A stretch of 5,190 nt of DNA from an uncultured Bacilli bacterium (GCA_944350405.1 CALVPC010000068.1:1-5190); one strand, 5' to 3'. Positions 1-5,190 are shown, counted from the stretch's first letter. Numbers and translations are program-made. The notes: a model not told the origin generated them from the letters alone.

Positions 1-27
1 TCTTTTTAGGTTTTTCTACCTATATTG

Positions 28-56
28 TTGATTATTATTTTTAATAATGTTAAAAT
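28..56 (+). promoter_or_regulatory. Sigma-A type promoter upstream of ireB operon
   Basis: A -35 element TTGATT (28-33) is followed after 17 bp by TAAAAT (51-56), which matches the -10 consensus at five of six positions. A TG dinucleotide at 48-49, one base before the -10, makes it an extended -10 promoter. Transcription should start near 62-64, leaving a leader of about 20 bases before the ireB start at 82. It lies in the only gene-free stretch at the left end and precedes a closely packed gene string, so it is the likely operon promoter. The surrounding DNA is almost pure A/T, which raises the chance of accidental matches. The spacer contains a perfect 7-bp inverted repeat (31-37/42-48). 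Confidence 0.6.
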
Positions 57-68
57 TATTTATATAAA

Positions 69-78
69 AAGAGGTGAT
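69..78 (+). promoter_or_regulatory. Ribosome binding site deciding the ireB start
   Basis: AAGAGGTGAT is close to the full anti-Shine-Dalgarno complement, with GAGG (71-74) seven bases before the ATG at 82. This fixes the ireB start at 82 and argues against the in-frame TTG at 25, which lies inside the promoter and would add 19 residues not seen in the family. Confidence 0.8.
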
Positions 79-81
79 GTT

Positions 82-330
82 ATGGATAAAACTATGATTT
101 TTAAAGTCGATGAATTAGAAGATTATATGATTGGTGAAGTGCTTGCTTATGTTAATGATGCTCTTAATGAAAAAGGGTATAATGGTATTAATCAAATAGT
201 TGGTTATTTAATGAGTGGTGATTTAGGATATATTTCTAGTTATAAAGATTCTAGAAAGAAAATTCAAAAATTGGAGCGTGAAAAGATTTTAGAATCACTT
301 CTTAAATATTATTTAAAGGATATTAAATGA
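82..330 (+). CDS. ireB: IreB family regulatory phosphoprotein (UPF0297, YrzL-like)
   Basis: An 82-residue cytosolic protein of the UPF0297/IreB family, whose members are usually about 85-90 residues. The family core KGYNGINQIVGYLMSGD (31-47) is almost intact. It is followed by the conserved YISSYKDSR (50-58), the charged KLERE (63-67) and the helical tail ending YYLK (76-79). In Enterococcus faecalis, IreB is a small negative regulator of intrinsic cephalosporin resistance and is phosphorylated by the PASTA kinase IreK on N-terminal threonines; a similar link to a PASTA kinase is inferred here. The N-terminus MDKTMIF keeps one threonine (Thr4), which aligns with the second of the two E. faecalis sites; the first is absent. 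The ATG at 82 is chosen for its strong ribosome binding site and family length. The stop overlaps the ruvX start as ATGA (327-330), so the two are probably translationally coupled. Confidence 0.93.
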   Translation: MDKTMIFKVDELEDYMIGEVLAYVNDALNEKGYNGINQIVGYLMSGDLGYISSYKDSRKKIQKLEREKILESLLKYYLKDIK

Positions 331-737
331 GATATTTAGGACTTGATTTAGGCACAAAATCGCTTGGTATTGCAATTTCAGATAAGACTGGTGTAGTTGC
401 ATCTTTTTATAAAAGTATAAAATTTGTTGATGAAAATACTTTGCTTAAGGAATTAGAATCTATTATTATAAAAGAAAATATTGATAAAATTATTTTAGGA
501 TATCCTAAAAATATGGATAATTCAGAGGGATTTAGAGCAAAGGATACTTTAAAGTTTAAAGAAAAAATAGAAAAATATCTTCATAAAGAAGTGATTTTAG
601 AAGACGAAAGACTTACTACAAGGCTTGCTGAAGGTGTGTTACTTCAAGCTGATATGACGAGAAAAAAAAGAAAAAAGGTTATTGATGGATTGTCTGCAGT
701 AGTAATTTTACAATCTTATTTAGATAGAAAGGAATAG
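327..737 (+). CDS. ruvX: RuvX/YqgF family RNase H-fold nuclease (putative Holliday junction resolvase / pre-16S rRNA nuclease)
   Basis: A 136-residue, full-length member of the YqgF/RuvX family. The first strand reads GLDLGTKSLGIAISD (5-19) with the acidic residue Asp7. The central strand ILGYPKNMDNSEG (56-68) corresponds to the family's GLPKNMDGSEG. LEDERLTT (91-98) supplies the second conserved acidic position, and KKVIDGLSAVVILQSYLD (116-133) carries the third carboxylate, Asp120. These are the expected RNase H-fold catalytic acids. In E. coli, YqgF helps mature the 5' end of 16S rRNA; in other bacteria Holliday-junction cleavage or a role in transcription has been reported, so the exact substrate here is not decided by sequence. 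The ATG overlaps the ireB stop, and AAAGGA (315-320) lies six bases upstream. The gene follows ireB and precedes the DUF1292 gene, as in many Bacillota. Confidence 0.95.
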   Translation: MRYLGLDLGTKSLGIAISDKTGVVASFYKSIKFVDENTLLKELESIIIKENIDKIILGYPKNMDNSEGFRAKDTLKFKEKIEKYLHKEVILEDERLTTRLAEGVLLQADMTRKKRKKVIDGLSAVVILQSYLDRKE

Positions 738-741
738 TGCT

Positions 742-1083
742 ATGACTGAAGAAAATAAAAAAATGATTGATGAGAGATTAAAGGATAGAAAACAAAATAT
801 TAGTGATGATATGTTTATAGGATTTAATGAAAATGGTGAAGAAAAAACTTTTTATAAATTACTTGAATTTGATAGTACTGAAACTGGTAAGCATTATTTA
901 GCATATACTGATAACGAAAAAGATGAAAATGGTAATTTAAAAGCTTATGGCTCTGTTGTAATTGCTGATGGTAATTATATGAAGTTGGAACCAATTACTA
1001 GTGAGAAAGAATGGAAAGTTATTGAAACTGCACTTCGAGTATTGCAGGATGAATTAAAAGGTAAAGATGATGAAAAAAAATAA
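742..1083 (+). CDS. DUF1292 family protein (UPF0473, YrzB-like)
   Basis: A 113-residue, acidic, highly charged soluble protein with no signal peptide or membrane segment. The DUF1292 core spans about 24-104. It has a beta-rich part starting IGFNENGEEKTFYKLLEF (26-43), then the motif GKHYLAYT (49-56), which matches the family's GKxYxxYT, an acidic loop DNEKDENGN (57-65), and LEPITSEKEWKVIE (82-95), which matches the typical LxPIxxDEEWxxIE ending. The N-terminal 20 residues are a charged helix-like extension. The function of the family is unknown; its constant position between ruvX and mltG is its best-known trait (yrzB in B. subtilis). AAAGGA (728-733) lies eight bases before the ATG. The 3' end overlaps mltG by 17 bases and contains a run of eight A residues (1073-1080). 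Confidence 0.88.
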   Translation: MTEENKKMIDERLKDRKQNISDDMFIGFNENGEEKTFYKLLEFDSTETGKHYLAYTDNEKDENGNLKAYGSVVIADGNYMKLEPITSEKEWKVIETALRVLQDELKGKDDEKK

Positions 1084-2143
1084 AAATTTTAAAATAATAA
1101 ATATAGTTCTGGGAATAATATTTGTTTTATTACTTGTATTGATTGCTATATGTATTTATTTTTTAAGTCCTGTTGGCGGTGATGGAGAAGATGTAGAATT
1201 TGTAGTTTTAGAAGGATCTTCTCTTTCAGAAATAGGTAATAATTTGGAAGAGATGAATTTAATAAAGAATGGTAAGTTCTTTTTAGGATATTCTATTATT
1301 ACTAATAATAGAAATATATATGCTGCTAAATATACTTTAAATAATAATATGTCTCTTAGTGAAATTGTTGAAATTTTATCTAATGGTGGGGTTAATAGCA
1401 ATGATGTTTCTCTTACATTTAATGAAGGAATAAATGCAAGGGGTGTTGCTAGAGTAATTAGTGATAATACAAATATTTCTTATGATGATGTGCTTGAAAA
1501 AATGAATGATGATAGTTATATAGATTCATTAATAGATGAGTATTGGTTTCTTACTGATGATATTAAAAATAGTGGGATATATTATTCTTTAGAAGGATAT
1601 TTATTTCCTGATACTTATTATATTGATAAAGAAAATTCTACTATTCAAGATATATTTAAGCTAATGCTTGATGCTATGGGTAGTCATTTAGAAGAATATA
1701 GGGAAGAAATAGAAAATAGTGATTATAGCATTCATGAACTTATAACACTTGCTTCAGTTACTCAAAGTGAAGGATATAATGAAAGTGATTTTAAGAATAT
1801 AGCTAGTGTTTTTTATAATAGAATGGCTACAGGTATGCCTCTTGGTAGTTGTGTTACTTCTTATTATGGTGTAAGAAAAGAAATGACTGAAGAACTTTCA
1901 AATAGTGATATAAATAGTTCTAATCTTTATAATACTAGAGGAGATAATCCTGTTAATTTTCCGGTTGGACCTATATCAATGCCTGGTCTTGATGCGTTAG
2001 AAGCAGTTTTTAATCCAAATGATACAGATTATTATTATTTTGTATCCGATAAGAATCATAAATTATATTTTACTAAGTCTTTAGAGGAACATGAACAGAT
2101 GATTAGTGATTTACAAAGTGAAGGATTGTGGCTTGAATGGTAA
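1067..2143 (+). CDS. mltG: Endolytic peptidoglycan transglycosylase MltG (YceG-like)
   Basis: A 358-residue membrane-anchored enzyme that cuts nascent glycan strands and so sets their length. A short basic N-terminus (MMKKNKNFK) leads into one membrane segment, about 10-33, with the rest outside the cell. A LysM-like YceG subdomain follows at about 44-107 (for example GSSLSEIGNNLEEMNLI, 50-66, and MSLSEIVEILSNG, 95-107). The catalytic domain carries EGYLFPDTYYI (176-186), LITLASVTQSEG (225-236), IASVFYNRMATGMPLGS (245-261), YNTR (288-291) and PVGPISMPGL (299-308). Glu235 aligns with catalytic Glu218 of E. coli MltG. Two usual residues differ: the first Glu of the ASIVEKE motif is Gln233, and the Asp of the QSDPT motif is Cys262. 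Two adjacent ATGs (1067, 1070) are possible starts; AAAAGG (1056-1061) is spaced five bases from the first and eight from the second. It overlaps the preceding gene by 17 bases and trmR by 7. Confidence 0.95.
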   Translation: MMKKNKNFKIINIVLGIIFVLLLVLIAICIYFLSPVGGDGEDVEFVVLEGSSLSEIGNNLEEMNLIKNGKFFLGYSIITNNRNIYAAKYTLNNNMSLSEIVEILSNGGVNSNDVSLTFNEGINARGVARVISDNTNISYDDVLEKMNDDSYIDSLIDEYWFLTDDIKNSGIYYSLEGYLFPDTYYIDKENSTIQDIFKLMLDAMGSHLEEYREEIENSDYSIHELITLASVTQSEGYNESDFKNIASVFYNRMATGMPLGSCVTSYYGVRKEMTEELSNSDINSSNLYNTRGDNPVNFPVGPISMPGLDALEAVFNPNDTDYYYFVSDKNHKLYFTKSLEEHEQMISDLQSEGLWLEW

Positions 2144-2736
2144 AAGATATATACAAGGATATAATGGAAATAAAAAAGTTTGCTTTAGAGAAAAATGTTC
2201 CTATTATGCAAGATGATACTATTGATTTTATTACTAATTATATAGCACAAAGAAATATTAAGAAAATACTTGAAATAGGTACTGCAATTGGATATTCTGC
2301 TATTATGATGTGTCTTTCTTCTCCAGAAGTTAGTGTTGTTACTATTGAGAAGGATAAAGATAGATATATAGAAGCTCTTAAAAATATAAAAAAATTTGGA
2401 TTAGAAAATAGAATTACTTTAATATATAATGATGCTTTAGAAATAAAATTAAATAATAAATATGATTTAATTGTTATAGATGCTGCTAAAGGAAAGAACT
2501 TGGAATTTTTTAAGTCTTTTGAACATAATTTAGAGATTAATGGATCTGTTATTACTGATAATATAAATTTTCATGGATATGTTAAGAAAAATTTAGAAGA
2601 AATACCAAGTAAGAATATTAGGAGTCTTGTAAAAAAAATAAGAGCTTATATAGAATTTTTGGATAATAATACTTTTTATATAACAAAATATTATGATTTA
2701 GGTGATGGTATTTCAGTTTCAGAAAGAAGGATTTAG
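2137..2736 (+). CDS. trmR: SAM-dependent O-methyltransferase, tRNA ho5U34 methyltransferase TrmR (YrrM-like)
   Basis: A 199-residue class I methyltransferase of the COMT-like O-methyltransferase family 3. The SAM-binding motif I is KILEIGTAIGYSA (43-55), followed by the acidic end of strand 2, TIEKD (69-73). The metal-binding residues expected from B. subtilis TrmR are visible as Asp115 in VIDAAKG (113-119) and Asp141-Asn142 in ITDN (139-142). The C-terminus GDGISVSERR (189-198) is also typical. TrmR converts 5-hydroxyuridine at tRNA position 34 to 5-methoxyuridine, widening wobble decoding. Two U32 genes of the type that make the hydroxyuridine substrate follow directly, which supports TrmR over a generic catechol methyltransferase. 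The protein lacks roughly 15 N-terminal residues found in B. subtilis TrmR. The start at 2137 overlaps the mltG stop and has GAAGGA (2120-2125) 11 bases upstream; an in-frame ATG at 2164 with AAGGA four bases upstream is a weaker alternative. Confidence 0.88.
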   Translation: MVKDIYKDIMEIKKFALEKNVPIMQDDTIDFITNYIAQRNIKKILEIGTAIGYSAIMMCLSSPEVSVVTIEKDKDRYIEALKNIKKFGLENRITLIYNDALEIKLNNKYDLIVIDAAKGKNLEFFKSFEHNLEINGSVITDNINFHGYVKKNLEEIPSKNIRSLVKKIRAYIEFLDNNTFYITKYYDLGDGISVSERRI

Positions 2737-2738
2737 TT

Positions 2739-3572
2739 ATGGAAATAGTTTTAAGGAGTAATAATATATGGAAGGGATCTCATTTCCTTCTTTTTGGATT
2801 AAAAGGATTATCTATTGATAATAATCTTATTTCTTTAGAAGAATTAAAAGATATGGATACAAGTAAAATTTATATTTCGTTAGATAAAAATATATTTAAT
2901 GATGATTTAAGCTTTTTAGAACAGGCACTTTTATTTTTAAATGATTTTAAAGTAAGAGGTATATTTTTTTATGATTTAGCTGTTCTTTCTTTAAGTAAAA
3001 AATTAAAAATAGATATTCCTCTTATTTGGAATCAAAATTTTTTAGTGACTAATTATAGAACATGTAATTATTATAAAAAAGAAGGAGTAAAAGGTGCGGT
3101 TATTTCTTCGGAAATTACTATTGATGAGATTGTTAATATTAGTAGAAATATTGATATGGATTTGTTTGTTAACATTTTTGGTTTTCAATTAATGGCTGTA
3201 TCTAAAAGATTGTTACTTAGTTCTTATTTTGATTATGTTAATGAAAGTAATGAAGATATTTATCATTATATGAGTGAAAAAACTGGTAGATATGGTGTTA
3301 TTGAAAATGATTATGGTACTAAGTTTATAAGTAAAGATATATTTAATGGTATTAGATATATAAATAGGCTTAAAGATGCTGGTATAAAATATATTATTTT
3401 GGATGATTATGGCATTGATAAAGATATTTTTGATAATGTTTTAGAATGCTTTAATTTAGCTATTAATAGTTCTACGGATGATGAATTATTAGAACTAGAA
3501 AGGAAAATAAATTGTTTGGTTCCTACTAGTTTAGGATTTTTTGATAAGAAAACAATTTATAAGGTGAAGTGA
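2739..3572 (+). CDS. yrrN: Divergent peptidase U32 family protein, YrrN/TrhP1-like, lacking the cysteine cluster
   Basis: A 277-residue U32-family protein, shorter than B. subtilis YrrN (about 309 residues). Recognition rests on the middle and the end. NQNFLVTNYRTCNYYKKEG (98-116) matches the YrrN segment TNYFTCNYW and the N-terminal part of the U32 signature region. IFGFQLMAVSKRLLLSSYF (146-164) aligns with the HGxxC...SxRxxLxNYF block, and the C-terminal LGFFDKKTIYKVK (265-277) matches the YrrN end. In B. subtilis, YrrN and YrrO (TrhP1/TrhP2) act in prephenate-dependent hydroxylation of tRNA U34. Here the usual Cys in the signature is Leu151, and only three cysteines remain (109, 237, 259), none forming the CxxxxxxC...CxxxC pattern of the next gene. 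The N-terminal PAGD/GADAxYIGG strand is also eroded. A non-catalytic or partner role is inferred. AGAAGG (2725-2730) lies eight bases before the ATG. Confidence 0.8.
   Translation: MEIVLRSNNIWKGSHFLLFGLKGLSIDNNLISLEELKDMDTSKIYISLDKNIFNDDLSFLEQALLFLNDFKVRGIFFYDLAVLSLSKKLKIDIPLIWNQNFLVTNYRTCNYYKKEGVKGAVISSEITIDEIVNISRNIDMDLFVNIFGFQLMAVSKRLLLSSYFDYVNESNEDIYHYMSEKTGRYGVIENDYGTKFISKDIFNGIRYINRLKDAGIKYIILDDYGIDKDIFDNVLECFNLAINSSTDDELLELERKINCLVPTSLGFFDKKTIYKVK
3561..3566 (+). promoter_or_regulatory. Ribosome binding site deciding the second U32 gene start
   Basis: AAGGTG lies eight bases before the ATG at 3575 but only two bases before the in-frame GTG at 3569. The spacing, together with the family's usual beginning (xELLSPAGD), favours ATG 3575 over the longer GTG form. 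The site sits within the last codons of the preceding U32 gene. Confidence 0.7.
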
Positions 3573-3574
3573 AA

Positions 3575-4753
3575 ATGGTAGAGTTACTTTCTCCAGCGGG
3601 AGATTTAGAAAAATTAAAAATAGCTTATCTTTATGGAGCAGATGCTTGTTATATTGGTGGAAAAAATTTTAGTTTAAGAGCTAATGCCAGTAATTTTTCT
3701 AATGATGAAATAAAAGAAGCTTGTAGGGTTGCTCATAGTTTAAATAAGAGGTTATATGTTACTATAAATATTGTATTTCATGATGATGATGTAGAGGGTC
3801 TTTTGGAATATTTATGTTTTTTAGAAGATTGTGATGTTGATGCAGTTATTGTGAGTGATCCTTTAGTAATAGATATGATACAGGAGAATAATATTAATTT
3901 GGAGATTCATTTTAGTACACAAGGAAGTACGACTAATAAGGAATCTGTTAAATACTTAATGAGTAAAGGAATTAGTAGAATAGTTCTAGCAAGAGAAGTG
4001 TCTGCTTATGATATTAGAAATATTATAGAAGAGACTGGAGCCTCTATTGAAGTTTTTTTACATGGCGCTATGTGTACATGCTATTCTGGTAGATGTGTAC
4101 TATCAAACTATTTTACAGGTCGTGATTCTAATAGAGGTGGATGTGCTCAAGTATGTAGATTTGTTTTTGATTTGGATAAAAAACGTGATATACAATATTC
4201 TATTGCTACTAAGGATTTAAATTTGGGTAAAGAAATACCTAAACTTATTGAAATGGGTGTTAGTTCTTTAAAAATAGAAGGTAGAATGAGAAGTATTTAT
4301 TATATAGCTACAGTTATTAGTTGTTATCGAAATTTAATTGATGCATATTATAATAATAGTTTTACTCCTACACTTGTTAAAAAAATGATGACTATACTTG
4401 ATAGAGTTGCTAATCGTGAATCTAGTAATCAGTATTTTAAAGGTAACGTTAATAGTGATGATCAATATTATATTGGTAGAGAAGAAGTTTCCAATAAAGA
4501 TTTTTTAGGGATAGTTATTTCTTATGATGAAGATAATAAAATGATTGTGTTAGAACAAAGGAACTATTTTAAGATAGGAGATAAAGTTAATATTTTTACT
4601 CCTTCTTTGAAGGAATATAATTTTGTTATAGATAAAATATATGATGAGGAAGGTAATTTATTAGAATGTGCAAGACATCCAAAACAAATTGTAAAAATTC
4701 CTTATTCTGAAAAAATAGAAGTAAGCTCTATGATGAGAGTGAACTTTTTATGA
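3575..4753 (+). CDS. yrrO: Peptidase U32 family protein, YrrO/TrhP2-like tRNA U34 hydroxylation protein
   Basis: A 392-residue, canonical U32 protein. It opens with ELLSPAGDLEKLK (3-15) and YGADACYIGGKNFSLRA (20-36), the first strands of the TIM-barrel-like domain. The PROSITE-type U32 signature runs from Glu159 through VFLHGAMC (160-167) and YSGRCVLS (170-177). With NRGGCAQVCR (186-195) it supplies four conserved cysteines (167, 174, 190, 194), the expected iron-sulfur ligands. LKIEGRMRSIYYIA (232-245) is the next family block, and a small C-terminal beta domain follows (about 308-392, starting KDFLGIV). Although named peptidase or collagenase in databases, this branch (E. coli YegQ/TrhP, B. 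subtilis YrrO) makes 5-hydroxyuridine at tRNA position 34 from prephenate. Location next to trmR, which methylates that product, supports the same role. The gap from the preceding stop is two bases. No udk gene follows, unlike in B. subtilis. Confidence 0.9.
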   Translation: MVELLSPAGDLEKLKIAYLYGADACYIGGKNFSLRANASNFSNDEIKEACRVAHSLNKRLYVTINIVFHDDDVEGLLEYLCFLEDCDVDAVIVSDPLVIDMIQENNINLEIHFSTQGSTTNKESVKYLMSKGISRIVLAREVSAYDIRNIIEETGASIEVFLHGAMCTCYSGRCVLSNYFTGRDSNRGGCAQVCRFVFDLDKKRDIQYSIATKDLNLGKEIPKLIEMGVSSLKIEGRMRSIYYIATVISCYRNLIDAYYNNSFTPTLVKKMMTILDRVANRESSNQYFKGNVNSDDQYYIGREEVSNKDFLGIVISYDEDNKMIVLEQRNYFKIGDKVNIFTPSLKEYNFVIDKIYDEEGNLLECARHPKQIVKIPYSEKIEVSSMMRVNFL

Positions 4754-4759
4754 AATTAC

Positions 4760-4788
4760 TTGACAAAATAAGAAAAAAATAGTATCCT
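4760..4788 (+). promoter_or_regulatory. Sigma-A type promoter of greA
   Basis: A perfect -35 hexamer TTGACA (4760-4765) is followed after exactly 17 bp by TATCCT (4783-4788), which keeps the first three bases and the final T of the -10 consensus. Transcription should start near 4795, giving a leader of about 30 bases. The -35 begins only seven bases after the stop of the U32 gene. No hairpin with a following T-run is visible between the two genes, so read-through from the upstream operon can add to expression from this promoter. Confidence 0.75.
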
Positions 4789-4807
4789 TTTAGATAGTTT
4801 AAAAATT

Positions 4808-4816
4808 AAGAGGTGA
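4808..4816 (+). promoter_or_regulatory. Ribosome binding site of greA
   Basis: AAGAGGTGA, a strong Shine-Dalgarno sequence, ends eight bases before the ATG at 4825. An in-frame TAA (4822-4824) immediately precedes that ATG, so the start cannot lie further upstream. Confidence 0.8.
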
Positions 4817-4824
4817 ACTTATAA

Positions 4825-5190
4825 ATGTCAGATAAAAAGAAAGTTTTTTTAACCCAAGAGGGTTATGATGAGATAAAAGATGAATTAGATTATTTAATAA
4901 ATGTTAGAAGACCAGATAATATAAATGCAATTAAAGAGGCTAGAGCTTTAGGAGATTTGTCAGAAAACGCAGATTATGATGCTGCTAGAAATGAACAAGC
5001 AGAAATAGAAGCTAGGATTCAAAAACTTGAAAGTATTATTGATAACGCTCAAATAATTGAAGAAGTGTCTAGTGATAAGGTTGGTCTTGGTAATACAGTG
5101 AAAATATCATATGTAGATGATGAAGATGATTTGGATGAGTATAAAATAGTAGGTAGTCAAGAAGCAGATCCTTTTGAAGGAAGAATCTCT
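4825..5190 (+). CDS. greA: Transcription elongation factor GreA (3' end cut by window edge)
   Basis: The first 122 codons of greA are present and open to the end of the window; full-length family members are about 155-160 residues, so some 35 are missing. The N-terminal domain is an antiparallel coiled coil (about 10-80), beginning VFLTQEGYDEIKDELDYL (7-24). Its tip reads EARALGDLSENADY (38-51), with Asp44 and Glu47 matching the acidic pair that enters the RNA polymerase secondary channel and promotes cleavage of backtracked RNA. The C-terminal FKBP-like domain follows from about 85, with GNTVKI (89-94), YKIVGSQEADPFEGRIS (106-122) corresponding to the family's YxIVGxxEADPxxGxIS. GreA rescues stalled elongation complexes in the cytosol. 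It has its own promoter and ribosome binding site. Base and codon use match the upstream genes. Only the domain truncated by the window edge is incomplete; there is no sign of damage. Confidence 0.96.
   Translation, partial: MSDKKKVFLTQEGYDEIKDELDYLINVRRPDNINAIKEARALGDLSENADYDAARNEQAEIEARIQKLESIIDNAQIIEEVSSDKVGLGNTVKISYVDDEDDLDEYKIVGSQEADPFEGRIS

Noticed and set aside
7..22. Small hairpin TAGGT/ACCTA with a 6-base loop at the left edge, as a possible terminator of an upstream gene.
   Set aside because: The stem is only five base pairs and is not followed directly by a T-run. The T-run at 3-7 could be the tail of a terminator cut off by the window edge, but that cannot be judged.
25..81. Longer ireB form starting at TTG 25.
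   Set aside because: The TTG lies inside the promoter, has no ribosome binding site, and would add 19 residues foreign to the family. ATG 82 has a strong Shine-Dalgarno sequence.
1156..1401. An 81-codon open frame on the minus strand within mltG.
   Set aside because: It lies antisense to a clear mltG coding region, its peptide resembles no family I know, and it has no convincing ribosome binding site or promoter.
2739..3572. The first U32 gene as a pseudogene.
   Set aside because: The frame is intact over 277 codons, with a good ribosome binding site, tight spacing on both sides and a conserved C-terminus. Residue loss is better read as divergence.
3569..3574. GTG at 3569 as start of the second U32 gene.
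   Set aside because: The Shine-Dalgarno AAGGTG would be only two bases away; ATG 3575 has the normal eight-base spacing and gives the usual family N-terminus.
1..5190. A novel defence, mobile or secondary-metabolite system.
   Set aside because: Every gene matches a known conserved housekeeping family in a known order. There are no transposase, integrase, toxin, CRISPR, tRNA or rRNA sequences, and base composition is uniform across the window.

Overview
The window is a compact, strongly AT-rich piece of bacterial chromosome carrying a conserved housekeeping gene string of low-GC Gram-positive bacteria (Bacillota). From left to right it holds ireB (UPF0297), ruvX/yqgF, a DUF1292 gene (yrzB-like), mltG, trmR (yrrM-like O-methyltransferase), two peptidase-U32-family genes (yrrN- and yrrO-like) and the first 122 codons of greA. 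All genes are on the + strand. From memory this is the Bacillus subtilis order yrzL-yrrK-yrzB-yrrL-yrrM-yrrN-yrrO-udk-greA, except that udk (uridine kinase) is missing here. TGA is used as a stop (ireB, both U32 genes) and Trp is encoded by TGG, so the genetic code is the standard bacterial one and not the Mycoplasma code. The very low GC and an intact peptidoglycan gene (mltG) suggest an uncultured gut-type Bacilli lineage (Erysipelotrichales/RF39-like) or a similar low-GC Bacillota; this placement is inference.

Bases 1-81 hold no gene. They contain a good sigma-A type promoter (TTGATT, 17 bp, extended -10 TG-T-TAAAAT) and a strong Shine-Dalgarno sequence for ireB. From ireB to the second U32 gene every junction is an overlap or a gap of 2-4 bases (ATGA overlap ireB/ruvX; 4-base gap ruvX/DUF1292; 17-base overlap DUF1292/mltG; 7-base overlap mltG/trmR; 2-base gaps after trmR and after the first U32 gene). 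This is one tightly packed, probably translationally coupled operon. The only other real intergenic space, 4754-4824, carries a second promoter (TTGACA, 17 bp, TATCCT) and ribosome binding site for greA. I see no convincing intrinsic terminator there, so greA may be read both from its own promoter and by read-through.

Functionally, the first half links a cell-envelope stress regulator (IreB), a RuvX/YqgF nuclease for rRNA processing or recombination, an uncharacterised acidic DUF1292 protein, and the membrane transglycosylase MltG that terminates glycan strands. The second half is a tRNA wobble-modification block: U32 (TrhP-type) proteins hydroxylate U34 to ho5U and TrmR methylates it to mo5U. 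GreA rescues backtracked RNA polymerase. I found no mobile element, CRISPR array, RNA gene or novel defence-type system. The points worth attention are the degenerate first U32 protein, which lacks the family's cysteine cluster, the missing udk with a promoter at the junction, and small deviations in IreB and MltG.
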